A stretch of DNA of 64,000 bases from Rosistilla carotiformis. GTDB taxonomy: Bacteria; Planctomycetota; Planctomycetia; Pirellulales; Pirellulaceae. The stretch is from contig NZ_CP036348.1 in assembly GCF_007753095.1 (NCBI RefSeq), positions 5,123,411 to 5,187,410 on the forward strand. Direction: 5' to 3'. Each line of letters starts with the position of its first letter. The first letter of the stretch is position 1. Position numbers and translations under genes: made by a program. The notes below the pieces were generated by a model. That model did not search any database and had not been told where the DNA came from. It was given only the letters and a program-made list of their open reading frames with translations. Shown here one piece after another: positions 9,523 through 17,965 of the stretch.

Positions 9523-11028
9523 ATGTCGGTAACGGAAACGGCAGGTGCGAAGGATCTCACCGGTGAATTACAGGATGCACTGATAAATCGTCTTGGACGA
9601 GACTGCTTCCGAATGTGGTTCGGTCAGATCACCCACTGCCATCGCGCTGGTCGCGATGTGGTCGTGGATGTGGCGGCACAATTCGCATTGGATCGAATCG
9701 GTTCGCGGTACATGAACGATCTGCGGCAAGCGGTCGTGGATGTCTGTGGGGATGGCGTGAGCGTGTCGCTGCAACTGGCAGCCGACAAACCCGCGGAGGC
9801 CTCCGCCGAACCGACCGAGGAACCGGCGTCGACGCTTCGTAGCGATGCGGGCGACGCGACCCCACCGCGTCCAGCGGCCAAAACTGCCAAGCGACAAGCG
9901 GCAGCCGAAACGCCGCGCGACAACGTTCAACCGTTGCTTCAAGTCAGCTCGTTTCAATCGACTGGCAGCGATGATCCGCTGCCCGCACGACGTCGCCGCG
10001 CCGCATCGTGGGATCAGATTGTCGTCGGCAAATCGAACAAACTGGCCGCCACTGCGGCGCGGATGATTTGCGATTCGCCCGGCGTCACGTCGCCGCTGTT
10101 TTTGTGGGGCACGCACGGCACTGGAAAGACACAATTGTTGGATGTCGTGGCGACCGAATTGCGACGCCGCCATCGCTTGCGACGCGTGATTTCGATGACC
10201 GCCGAAGAATTCACGAACGACTTTATCGGATCGGTCACCGGCAGCGGTCTGCCAGGTTTCCGCCGCCGTTATCGCGACGTCGACGCGTTGCTGATCGATG
10301 AGATCCAATTCCTGCCGGGCAAACGGGCCACGTCGCGGGAAATGCTGTACACGATCGATTCGATCGTGCGGGCTGGAAAGCAACTGGTCTTCGCGGCCGA
10401 TCGTCCGCCGATGGAGATTCCCGGCCTCGGGCAAGATTTGGCGGGCCGCATGGCTGGCGGCATGGTCTGCTCGATGACTCCGTTGGATCACGAGATGCGG
10501 AGCCAGATGTTACAGCAATTATGTGACGCCGAAGGCCTGGGAATCGACCACCAGATGCTCTCCGATATCGCCGCCAACGTGTGTGGCGATGGACGCGTTG
10601 TGTCGGGGATCGCGTGCCGTCTGAAGGCGTTGGTCAGCATGCACGACGAACCGGTGACCTACGATCAGATCACTGAAATCTTGAGCGATCTGATTTCAAT
10701 CGGCAGCTCGTCGTACGGCTTTTCCGACATCCAAACCGCGGTCTGCAACACAATGGGTTTGCCCAAAGACGCGCTGCAGTCCAAGGGGCAAAGCCGCAAC
10801 GTCAGCCAGGCGCGGATGCTGGCAATGTATTTGGCTCGCGAACATACGGGAGCGACCTACGGTGACATCGGAAAATATTTCGGCCAACGCAGCCACAGCG
10901 CCGTGATTGCCGCGACTCGTCGAATCGCCGGAGATGTCGAAACGGGCAAAGCGTTTGCTGTCGGGAATCGCACCATCCCGGCGAAGCAGGTTTTAGAGTC
11001 GGTCCAGAATATGTTACGCTCGGGTTGA
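9523..11028 (+). CDS. dnaA: Chromosomal replication initiator DnaA
   Basis: DnaA binds origin boxes, oligomerises with ATP and opens the duplex. The 501-residue protein shows domain I (about 8-90, with LINRLGRDCFRMWFGQI), a variable Ala/Pro-rich domain II (about 90-155), an AAA+ domain with Walker A GTHGTGKT (196-203) and Walker B LLIDEIQF (about 257-264), and a C-terminal DNA-binding domain (about 400-501). The helix-turn-helix signature reads FGQRSHSAVIAATRRI, not the RDHTTV typical of E. coli; a serine-containing version is what I expect in planctomycetes. A DnaA box sits in the promoter. It is followed by a Crp-type gene and not by dnaN, so the classical dnaA-dnaN-recF order is absent. 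Confidence 0.88.
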   Translation: MSVTETAGAKDLTGELQDALINRLGRDCFRMWFGQITHCHRAGRDVVVDVAAQFALDRIGSRYMNDLRQAVVDVCGDGVSVSLQLAADKPAEASAEPTEEPASTLRSDAGDATPPRPAAKTAKRQAAAETPRDNVQPLLQVSSFQSTGSDDPLPARRRRAASWDQIVVGKSNKLAATAARMICDSPGVTSPLFLWGTHGTGKTQLLDVVATELRRRHRLRRVISMTAEEFTNDFIGSVTGSGLPGFRRRYRDVDALLIDEIQFLPGKRATSREMLYTIDSIVRAGKQLVFAADRPPMEIPGLGQDLAGRMAGGMVCSMTPLDHEMRSQMLQQLCDAEGLGIDHQMLSDIAANVCGDGRVVSGIACRLKALVSMHDEPVTYDQITEILSDLISIGSSSYGFSDIQTAVCNTMGLPKDALQSKGQSRNVSQARMLAMYLAREHTGATYGDIGKYFGQRSHSAVIAATRRIAGDVETGKAFAVGNRTIPAKQVLESVQNMLRSG

Positions 11029-11059
11029 GTTTAACGACGAAAACCCAAGGATCTTCCGC

Positions 11060-11785
11060 GTGGCAGAAAAAGTTTGGCATCTGAAGTCGTGCGAGCTGTT
11101 TGCCAACCTGCCTGCGGAGCAAATCCGCCGCTTGGAATCGCATTGCCGTGTCCGTTCGTTTGCCGTGCGGAGCCTCGTCTACCTGCCCTATCAAGCTGCC
11201 GACAGCGTCTTCTTATTGACGCGTGGGCTGGTCAAAGTTTGCCATGCAACGCCCGAAGGCAAACAATCGACGCTAGCCTTTATTGAACCCGGCGAACTGT
11301 TCGGCGAACTGGCACTGTTTGATCCCTCGCAACGCGACGAATTTGTGGAAGTCGTCAACGCCGCGTCGGTGGTGATGATTCCGGCCGAAGAACTGCTACA
11401 CTTGATGGCTCAGGCCAATGCGTTTGCCGTTGGGATCACCAAATTGGTCGGCCTGCGACGGCAACGGATCCAGCGGCGACTACGGAATCTGTTGTTTCAA
11501 TCGAATCGCGATCGATTGATCCATTTGCTGTTGGATCTGGCCGATCAGTTTGGCGTCCCGGCGGACAGCGGCGTCCGATTGCGGATCAAGCTGTCCCATC
11601 AAGAGCTTGCCAATTTGATCGGCAGCACCCGAGAATCGGTTACGATCGTGTTAGGGCAATTAAAATCGGAAGGATTGATCGACGTCACACGCCGACGGAT
11701 TGCAATCCTGCGACCGCACCAAATGGCCGAACGCGTTGGGCAAACGTATCGGGCTCCATCGCCTCCAGGGATACCCACCTTATGA
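11060..11785 (+). CDS. Crp/Fnr-family transcriptional regulator
   Basis: The 241-residue protein has an N-terminal cyclic-nucleotide-binding-type beta roll (about 10-125) and a C-terminal winged helix-turn-helix (about 160-215, LSHQELANLIGSTRESVTIV). The phosphate-binding cassette reads PGELFGELALFDPSQRDEF. The Arg-Ser/Thr-Ala triplet that binds cAMP is replaced here, so cAMP is unlikely to be the ligand. It also lacks the four-Cys pattern of oxygen-sensing Fnr. The start is a GTG with AAGGA 8 nt upstream. Its stop overlaps the next ATG (ATGA), so the two genes are translationally coupled. Targets are unknown. Confidence 0.87.
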   Translation: MAEKVWHLKSCELFANLPAEQIRRLESHCRVRSFAVRSLVYLPYQAADSVFLLTRGLVKVCHATPEGKQSTLAFIEPGELFGELALFDPSQRDEFVEVVNAASVVMIPAEELLHLMAQANAFAVGITKLVGLRRQRIQRRLRNLLFQSNRDRLIHLLLDLADQFGVPADSGVRLRIKLSHQELANLIGSTRESVTIVLGQLKSEGLIDVTRRRIAILRPHQMAERVGQTYRAPSPPGIPTL

Positions 11786-12396
11786 ACACCACCGCGCGTT
11801 GGTCGACACTGCTGATTTTCCTGTGCTTACTCTCGCCGGTGGCCCATGCGCAGCCCGAGAACCGTTCCCGTGGCGAGTCTCGTCGTGGCGGGATGCAACG
11901 TTACTTTAACAGCGGCATCATGTCGTTGTTCCGGATTCCCGAAGTGCAGGCCGAACTGGAACTGTCGCGCGAGACGGCGGAACTGATCTTCGCATTGCAA
12001 GCCGATCTGTTTTCCGAATACCGCAACGCGCGTCGCGATCAATCGACCGATGAAGCACTGCCTTCGGCCGACGAAGTCTCCACGCAATCGGGGCAGGTCG
12101 CCGAACGATTACTCTCGGCGATCCTCGATCCCGCTCAATTCAAACGCCTGCAAGAACTGTGGCTGCAACGCCGCGGGCTGCGCGCGATCACGATGGACGA
12201 TCTTGCCGACGCGTTGGAACTGGACACGTCACAACGCGAAGCGACAGCCGAATTGGTCCAACGGATCAGCCGCGGTTATGGTCGTGGCAAAATCAGTGAA
12301 GAGGATGCCGAAGTCGCCAAACAGATCACCGAAATCTTGACGCCCCAGCAACGCAAGCAATGGGAAACGATGCTCGGCAAGCCGTTTGATTTCTAA
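11782..12396 (+). CDS. Secreted helical protein of unknown function
   Basis: The 204-residue product has a clear signal peptide (MNTTARWSTLLIFLCLLSPV, cleavage after about AHA). The mature protein is predicted mostly helical and charged, with repeated patterns of the type LELSRETAELIFALQADL and ALELDTSQREATAELVQRI and a C-terminal LTPQQRKQWETMLGKPF. These patterns resemble periplasmic Spy/CpxP-like and related planctomycete proteins that contain motifs of the form LTPEQ..K, but the match is weak. It overlaps the Crp-type gene by 4 nt, which suggests that the regulator and this envelope protein act together. Function unknown. Confidence 0.75.
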   Translation: MNTTARWSTLLIFLCLLSPVAHAQPENRSRGESRRGGMQRYFNSGIMSLFRIPEVQAELELSRETAELIFALQADLFSEYRNARRDQSTDEALPSADEVSTQSGQVAERLLSAILDPAQFKRLQELWLQRRGLRAITMDDLADALELDTSQREATAELVQRISRGYGRGKISEEDAEVAKQITEILTPQQRKQWETMLGKPFDF

Positions 12397-12518
12397 ACGG
12401 ACAAGGCCCACGGCTTGCCACCGCCGCGCGACGTGAGGTTGTCCCGCTTGGCGAGATTTGCAAAATGACAGCTTGTCTCCGATCCCAGATTCCCAACAGA
12501 ACACGCGACGACCGCACC

Positions 12519-12896
12519 ATGAAAGTCCTGCAACTGAATCACATCGCGCTGCATGTCGCCGACGTCGCGGTCAGCGCCGCTTTTTATCGCGATGTGCTGC
12601 AATTGGAACCACTTCCACGCCCGGCCTTCGATTTCCCAGGGGCCTGGTTCCGGCTTGGCGAAGACCAAGAGTTGCATCTGATTGGGGATCGCGACAGCGC
12701 CGTCCATTCGGCTAGCCGCGGCAATCATTTGGCCCTGAAAGTCGACGATCTCGACGCGTGGGAAAGCCATCTGCAGCGGCTTGGTGCGGACCACAACCCT
12801 CGCCGGGTTCGTCCCGATGGCGGGCTGCAGGTATTCCTGCCCGATCCCGATGGGCACTGGATTGAACTGCTGGGCTTCGACGAAGGTCGCCGATAG
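12519..12896 (+). CDS. VOC (glyoxalase/bleomycin-resistance) superfamily protein
   Basis: The 125-residue protein is one vicinal-oxygen-chelate unit made of two beta-alpha-beta-beta-beta modules. The likely metal ligands are in place: His8 in LNHIALHV, His52 in ELHLIGD, His70 in GNHLALKVDD and Glu116 in DPDGHWIELLG. That pattern suits glyoxalase I or a dioxygenase-like enzyme, acting as a dimer in the cytoplasm. The ATG at 12519 is used because the fold begins at MKVLQLNHIA; an upstream start would add 18 unrelated residues. The substrate cannot be told from sequence. The next gene is convergent, with only 52 nt between the two. Confidence 0.85.
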   Translation: MKVLQLNHIALHVADVAVSAAFYRDVLQLEPLPRPAFDFPGAWFRLGEDQELHLIGDRDSAVHSASRGNHLALKVDDLDAWESHLQRLGADHNPRRVRPDGGLQVFLPDPDGHWIELLGFDEGRR

Positions 12897-12948
12897 CGGA
12901 CGACTCGGACGAGCTTCGATCTGGCGGCTGGCTAGAGAATGGCGTTTG

Positions 12949-13287
12949 CTAGCGCCATCGCCATTCGGTGTATGCCTGTTGGTGGCCAAAGCTTCGATAG
13001 GGATGCTGACGCGGCGTGGCGCCAAAGTATCCGTAGGCGTACGGTTCTTTCCAGACCGGCACGGCCGCGGCGCCAGGAATGACGGCCGACTTGGAGTGCA
13101 ACAAGGATGGCTTTTGCGGCGAACGGATCACCAGATGTGGTGCGGGAGTGACGCCCCAAAGCCCTAACCCCGCGGGATCGATCGCGTAGGCGGATGGTTG
13201 CCCCATCGCAGGTCCTTGGCCGCTTGCGGCATTGACTGAGACGCAAAAAGCGATGCTAGCAAGCGGAATTAAGATGAATCCTTTCAC
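12949..13287 (-). CDS. Small secreted planctomycete protein
   Basis: From a GTG at 13287 the product is 112 residues, starting with a signal peptide (MKGFILIPLASIAFCVSVNA). The C-terminus is aromatic and basic (EPYAYGYFGATPRQHPYRSF, then HQQAYTEWRWR). I recognise that layout as common in short secreted planctomycete proteins of unknown role. GGAGAG lies 10 nt before the GTG on the minus strand. A longer reading to 13386 is open but begins with an Arg-rich stretch that would bury the signal peptide. Function unknown. Confidence 0.65.
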   Translation of the reverse strand: MKGFILIPLASIAFCVSVNAASGQGPAMGQPSAYAIDPAGLGLWGVTPAPHLVIRSPQKPSLLHSKSAVIPGAAAVPVWKEPYAYGYFGATPRQHPYRSFGHQQAYTEWRWR

Positions 13288-13657
13288 GAACCAATCACTC
13301 TCCAATCCGCCAAACCAGTCGACTGCGTCGGGGTCTCGACGCGACGATGCCGCCGCGTCCCGTTTCCTTTTGTATCGGCGAAGCAATTGGATTAATTCAG
13401 GCCAATTTTAACGGTTATAGGAATCGGGATAGCCGATCGATGGCTGGAACGTTACGATCGTTGCGGTATCGCGATCAGAAGCCTTCAGTCGAGACTCGGT
13501 CCACGACCTCAGTCATTCGCTGCAAGGCCCTAATCTAACGTCTATAGTGGCTATGCTTTGCCAACAGAAGAATTTGGATCGGAGAGCATCAGAAGGCGAT
13601 ATTGATAGCACGTAAGCTTATCAACGTACGTCGGCCTAACACGGAGGATGGCCTTCC
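13288..13657. other. Divergent intergenic region
   Basis: This stretch separates the small secreted protein (minus) from the DUF1571 gene (plus) and should hold both promoters. A TATAGT hexamer at 13543-13548 is a possible -10 element for the plus strand, without a convincing -35. GGAGG precedes the DUF1571 ATG by 10 nt. I see no gene. Confidence 0.4.
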
Positions 13658-14533
13658 ATGAATCACTCACGACGACAAATCTTATCGATGCTCGCCGCTG
13701 CTTCTGTCGGCGGTGCTGGTTCCGCATTTGCCCAATCGCCGCAGAGCAAGTTCCAAGAACCGGTGTTTCGCATCGCGGCCAATAATAGCCTGACCCCCGC
13801 GATCCATCCGTTGGATGAAGCGTTGCGGATCGCGCATGAAGGCTTGCAAGAGATTCGCACCAACATCCAAGACTACACCGCCACGCTGGTCAAACGCGAA
13901 CTGGTCGGCAATACGGTTAGCGAATACGAATACATGTTCATCAAGGTCCGCAATCGCCGGGTCGTCGATGGACGTTTGGTCGTTCCCTTCAGCGTCTACC
14001 TGGCGTTCCTGAAACCGGCGACGGTCAAAGGTCGCGAGGTAATCTATGTGGAACAGCAGAACGAAAACAAGATGGTCGCTCACGAAGGGGGCTTCAAAGG
14101 TCGCTTCCTTCCGACCGTCTGGCTGAAGCCCGAAGGGGCGTTTGCAATGCGCGGCCAGAAGTATCCGTTGACCGAAATCGGGATCGAGAACTTGGTTCTC
14201 AAACTGATCGAGCGTGGCGAGCAGGACCGGCAACACAAAGACGTAAAAGTCGAATTCCGTAAAAACGCGAAGATCAACGGACGCGATTGCAGTGTGATCC
14301 AGGTCACGCATCCGGAATACCGGCCGGAGTTCGATTTCAGTCTGGGACAGATCTTCATCGACGACCAGATGAACATCCCGGTCCGCTACGTTGCCTACGG
14401 CTGGCCCAAGACTCCTGGGCAAAAGCCTGAGATCAACGAAGAGTACACGTACCTAAACGTCAAGTTAAACGTGGGCCTAACCGACGCCGATTTCGATCCA
14501 AACAACCCGAACTACACGTTCTATTCGAAGTAG
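13658..14533 (+). CDS. DUF1571 family secreted protein
   Basis: The 291-residue protein belongs to the DUF1571 family, found mainly in planctomycetes and proteobacteria. The N-terminus contains SRRQIL followed by a hydrophobic stretch and AFAQ, which looks like a twin-arginine-type signal. The mature part shows the family segments GLQEIRTNIQDYTATLVKRE, SVYLAFLKPATVKGREVIYV and PVRYVAYGWP. The fold may resemble outer-membrane lipoprotein-sorting carriers such as LolA, which would make it a periplasmic lipid or lipoprotein handler; that is an inference. It is closed by a strong hairpin (14557-14587) before the convergent symporter gene. Confidence 0.85.
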   Translation: MNHSRRQILSMLAAASVGGAGSAFAQSPQSKFQEPVFRIAANNSLTPAIHPLDEALRIAHEGLQEIRTNIQDYTATLVKRELVGNTVSEYEYMFIKVRNRRVVDGRLVVPFSVYLAFLKPATVKGREVIYVEQQNENKMVAHEGGFKGRFLPTVWLKPEGAFAMRGQKYPLTEIGIENLVLKLIERGEQDRQHKDVKVEFRKNAKINGRDCSVIQVTHPEYRPEFDFSLGQIFIDDQMNIPVRYVAYGWPKTPGQKPEINEEYTYLNVKLNVGLTDADFDPNNPNYTFYSK

Positions 14534-14556
14534 TTCGGCGGCGTTCTCAAAGAACA

Positions 14557-14587
14557 AGTGGCAACGCGACCGAGTCGCGTTGCCACT
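14557..14587. terminator. Bidirectional terminator hairpin
   Basis: AGTGGCAACGCGAC (14557-14570) and GTCGCGTTGCCACT (14574-14587) form a perfect 14-bp stem with a 3-nt loop. It sits in the 70-nt gap between two convergent genes (DUF1571 and the symporter), so it probably stops transcription from both sides. The T run is poor. Confidence 0.7.
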
Positions 14588-14603
14588 ATCTAAATGCCCC
14601 TTC

Positions 14604-16541
14604 TCAGCTGGCGGTCGACTTCGAGCGGGTCATCAACGAAACGACGACCAGCGTGATGAATCCCAGCGGGATCGTCACGATGCCCGGTTGGCTGAACGGC
14701 ACGATCGCGTCGGCGGCATCGAGACCGTAGACCTTCGCATAGGTATCGCCGCTCAACAGGATCCATCCCAGCGACGAAACCATTCCCACGGTGACCGCAG
14801 CGATGATGCCTTGATGCGTTGTGCCACGCCAGAACAACAACATGATCAACGCGGGCAGGTTCGCCGATGCGGCGATGCTAAACGCCCAGCCGACAAGGAA
14901 ACTGACGTTCAGATCTTTGAACAAGATTCCTAGCACGATGGCGATGATCCCGACAGTCACCGAAGCCAGCTTGGCGACACGGACCTCTTCGTCACCGGTC
15001 AAATTGAACCCCAGCGACGAGACCAACAGATCGTGCGTGACCGCACCCGCCGATGCGATGATCAGACCGCTGACCGTTCCCAAAACAGTGGTAAAGGCGA
15101 TCGCCGAGATGATCGCAAACAACCATTCGTTGATACTCTTGGCCAACAACGGTGCCGCCATGTTACTGGTGGTCACGTCCAACGCACCGCTGGCCATCGC
15201 GCCGAGTCCCATGTAGAGCGTCAGCACATAAAAGAATCCGATCGCTGCGATCCCGACGATCGTACTCTTCCGCGCCGCCGCTTCGTCTTTGACCGTGTAA
15301 TACCGGATCAAGATGTGAGGCAGCGAGGCGGTGCCACAGAACAGCGCCAGCATCAACGACAAGAAGTTCAATCGATCGATCGGATTGTCGCTGCGGATGC
15401 CGGTAAACTTGCGTCCCGGGCGAAGGACTTCCGAACCGGAGACGGTCGTCGGATAATAGACGATTGATTTGGCCCCGTCGCTGTCGGCGATCTTCTGTTC
15501 GCTCCAGAGGGTGACTTCGCTGGCCCCCAGTTCGCGGAAGAAGGACAAAAAGCCGAGCGGTCCGGTTTCTTTGCGATCTCCGCTGAGCTTATTGATGTAG
15601 CCGATCGGATGCAGTTCCGCGCCCCCCTTTTCCGTCCCCTTCACCATGCCGTTGACTAACGTCTCGCCATCGGCGGTCGTCGTGAGAATCTGGCCTTCCA
15701 ACAAGGTGGCAGTTCCGTCGTCCTGCTTATCGATGCGCCATACGATCGTCGCCCCTTCGCTGTCACGGGTCCGGATGAAGTCTTTCCCTTCCCAGTCGCC
15801 TGTCGCCGGAACGATCTTACCCCCAGCCAGCTGCGGCGTGGCGAGCAGTTCCGACTCCATGTTCTCTAAACTCAACGGCCCAATGGTTTGAAAGACGTGG
15901 CCGTCGATTCCCCCCTCTTGCGCCGTAAACCCACGTTGCAGGATCATGTAGGTCAGCACGCCGCTGAAAATCACCAACAACGAACCTTTTAAGAACTGGA
16001 CCCACGTGGTCGACAGCATACCGGCGGAGGTGACGATGCAGATCACCGTCGCCCCGACGAGGACGACGCCAACCCAGTGAGGGAAGCCCAGCAGCGGTTG
16101 AATCAGAACGCCGGCACCGACCATCTGCGGGATCAAGTAGAAGATGCTGACGACCAGCGTACTGATCCCCACCACCAGCTTGATGCCGCGTGAATTAAAA
16201 GTGGAATTCAGGGCGTCGGCAAACGTAAATTTGCCGAGTCGTTTCATCGGTTCGGCGACGACAAACAGGGCGACGATCCAACCGGCCAGATAACCAATCG
16301 AATAGAGGAAACCGTCGTAACCGCTGAACGCGATCATCCCGCAGATTCCCAGGAACGAAGCGGCTGACAAATAATCGCCAGCAAACGCGACGCCGTTGAC
16401 AAACCAAGGGATCTGTCCGTGGGCGGTAAAAAATCCGGCGGAAGATTTTGCTTGTCGTCCCAAATAGAAACTGAAGCCTAAGGTCAGGCCAACAAACGCC
16501 AAAAAGATCACCACAGCGATCGTAGATGGTTCGTAAATCAT
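14604..16541 (-). CDS. Sodium:solute symporter, ActP-like
   Basis: This is a 645-residue inner-membrane transporter of the SSS family. It has about 13 hydrophobic helices, beginning IAVVIFLAFVGLTLGFSFYL, and typical motifs such as GDYLSAASFLGICG and FCGTASLPHILIRYYTVKD. The SSS type paired with DUF485 imports acetate or other short monocarboxylates with Na+. A hydrophilic insert at about residues 200-385 is larger than in E. coli ActP (549 residues in total). Its start shares one base with the upstream DUF485 stop (TAATG), so the two are coupled. No acetyl-CoA synthetase gene lies in the window, so the substrate is inferred only. Confidence 0.87.
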   Translation of the reverse strand: MIYEPSTIAVVIFLAFVGLTLGFSFYLGRQAKSSAGFFTAHGQIPWFVNGVAFAGDYLSAASFLGICGMIAFSGYDGFLYSIGYLAGWIVALFVVAEPMKRLGKFTFADALNSTFNSRGIKLVVGISTLVVSIFYLIPQMVGAGVLIQPLLGFPHWVGVVLVGATVICIVTSAGMLSTTWVQFLKGSLLVIFSGVLTYMILQRGFTAQEGGIDGHVFQTIGPLSLENMESELLATPQLAGGKIVPATGDWEGKDFIRTRDSEGATIVWRIDKQDDGTATLLEGQILTTTADGETLVNGMVKGTEKGGAELHPIGYINKLSGDRKETGPLGFLSFFRELGASEVTLWSEQKIADSDGAKSIVYYPTTVSGSEVLRPGRKFTGIRSDNPIDRLNFLSLMLALFCGTASLPHILIRYYTVKDEAAARKSTIVGIAAIGFFYVLTLYMGLGAMASGALDVTTSNMAAPLLAKSINEWLFAIISAIAFTTVLGTVSGLIIASAGAVTHDLLVSSLGFNLTGDEEVRVAKLASVTVGIIAIVLGILFKDLNVSFLVGWAFSIAASANLPALIMLLFWRGTTHQGIIAAVTVGMVSSLGWILLSGDTYAKVYGLDAADAIVPFSQPGIVTIPLGFITLVVVSLMTRSKSTAS

Positions 16542-16798
16542 TACTTCGCCTCCCCATCGTTGTCGCTGGGAGCTTCGTTTTTACACAGCAGGCCGTACAA
16601 CAACGCCATCGCAAACGCCCCCACAATCAGGACAAATCCGTACACGATCGCCAGATTGATACCATCGATCGGTTGCATGTCCATCGAATCGGGAGAGAGT
16701 GCATTGATGAAGACAAACCCGCTGTACAGCAGCAGATAGCAAAAGAAAAGGATCAAGCCGATCCGCGAATTCCGAGATTGCATGGTGTTCCAATTCAT
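16541..16798 (-). CDS. DUF485 small membrane protein, symporter partner
   Basis: The 85-residue protein has two hydrophobic helices (about 13-33, LILFFCYLLLYSGFVFINAL, and 48-70, LAIVYGFVLIVGAFAMALLY) and a hydrophilic tail. It is the YjcH/DUF485 type, which in many bacteria sits directly before an ActP-like symporter; it may stabilise or tune the transporter. Its stop overlaps the symporter start by one base. The likely promoter lies in 16799-17006, shared in opposite orientation with the LpxH-like gene. Confidence 0.85.
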   Translation of the reverse strand: MNWNTMQSRNSRIGLILFFCYLLLYSGFVFINALSPDSMDMQPIDGINLAIVYGFVLIVGAFAMALLYGLLCKNEAPSDNDGEAK

Positions 16799-17006
16799 TT
16801 GGAAGAAACGTTAAGAGGGCGAAAAGGGGGAATTGTAGCCCAAACGACGATCAAGCGTCAGCAAGCCCCTCGAATTGCGACATAAAAAGCGCCGCACAAC
16901 TCTCCAAACTGCCCCCCCAGTAAGAACACTTTACTCACATTGTCCGGGTTCCCCTATTTCATTATCTGTCGACTGCGACCAAACTTTGACTTCGGCATGG
17001 TCACGG

Positions 17007-17942
17007 ATGACGGCAATCGATGGGATGGAATTAAAGTGCAGTTCGCATCACGATGGATGGGATTTGCAACGATCCGTGGACACCAGAGGTCGCACAGCGT
17101 TGACGAGTACACATACGACGAACACACCGCACCGGCACGCAGCGGCCGCGACATGGGAACTTTCCGATGCGAGAACGCTGTTTCTTTCGGACATCCATTT
17201 GGGCAGCCGGTTCTGCCAAGCCGAAGCGCTCCTTGAATTGCTCCAGCGCTGCCTTCCGCAGAAGATCTATCTGGTTGGTGATGTCGTCGACAACCGCCGC
17301 ATGAGCCGACGGATCCGATGGACACCCGCCTACAACCGATTGGTCGCCCGATTGTTTGAACTGGGCGTCTCGGGAACCGAGATCCATTACACACCAGGTA
17401 ATCACGACACCTTCTTGCGAAGCTTTGTCGAAGACTATCGACTTGTCCAAATCCGTGATTCGTTTGTCCATCAGTGCGCCGACGGGAAACGGTTGGCGGT
17501 TTTACATGGCGACCAATTTGACATGGTCGAAAGCAAAATGCTGTGGCTGTCCAGCTTGGGATCGCTCGCCTACGAAGGGCTGCTGGCGATCGATCGCAGC
17601 ATCAACGCGGTGCTTGGCTTGTTCGGCGGTCGACAGATTCCGATCAGCCGCAGCCTGAAGCTGTGGGCCAAAAGCATCGTTCAAAAGAAGAGCGGCTTCC
17701 ACCAGCAGCTGTGCGACTTTGCTCGCGATCAAGATTGCGAAGGGGTGGTCTGCGGACACATCCACAAACCGGAGATTTCGCAGATCGAAGAGATCATGTA
17801 CCTCAACACGGGCGATTGGATCGAGCACTGCAGCGCAATTGTCGAATGGCCCGACGGACGGCTGCAATTGATCGACGCCCACAACTTAGCAAAGACGCAG
17901 CGCCGCGAACCGACATTCCATCGGCTGCGGTCCAACGCCTAA
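17007..17942 (+). CDS. LpxH-like metallophosphoesterase
   Basis: Calcineurin-like phosphoesterase motifs are complete: SDIHLGS (Asp62, His64), VGDVVDN (Asp92), GNHD (131-134), VLHGDQFD and CGHIHKPE (His251, His253). The order and spacing match UDP-2,3-diacylglucosamine pyrophosphatases (LpxH/LpxH2) and related two-metal enzymes, so a role in lipid A precursor processing at the membrane face is plausible. The N-terminal 55 residues before SDARTLFLSDIHLG carry no recognisable fold, so the start is uncertain: ATG at 17007 or 17025, or GTG at 17079. The gene converges on the end of the giant gene with 23 nt between. Confidence 0.82.
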   Translation: MTAIDGMELKCSSHHDGWDLQRSVDTRGRTALTSTHTTNTPHRHAAAATWELSDARTLFLSDIHLGSRFCQAEALLELLQRCLPQKIYLVGDVVDNRRMSRRIRWTPAYNRLVARLFELGVSGTEIHYTPGNHDTFLRSFVEDYRLVQIRDSFVHQCADGKRLAVLHGDQFDMVESKMLWLSSLGSLAYEGLLAIDRSINAVLGLFGGRQIPISRSLKLWAKSIVQKKSGFHQQLCDFARDQDCEGVVCGHIHKPEISQIEEIMYLNTGDWIEHCSAIVEWPDGRLQLIDAHNLAKTQRREPTFHRLRSNA

Positions 17943-17965
17943 GCGATTTCACGCAAGCTGCGTTC

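Noticed and set aside
12939-12958. ATGGCG/CGCCAT inverted repeat at the convergent end of the VOC gene
   Set aside because: Only 6 bp, and it overlaps the stop of the next gene; it could be chance.
17951-17963. Small palindrome between the LpxH-like and giant genes
   Set aside because: A 5-bp stem without a T run is too weak to call a terminator.
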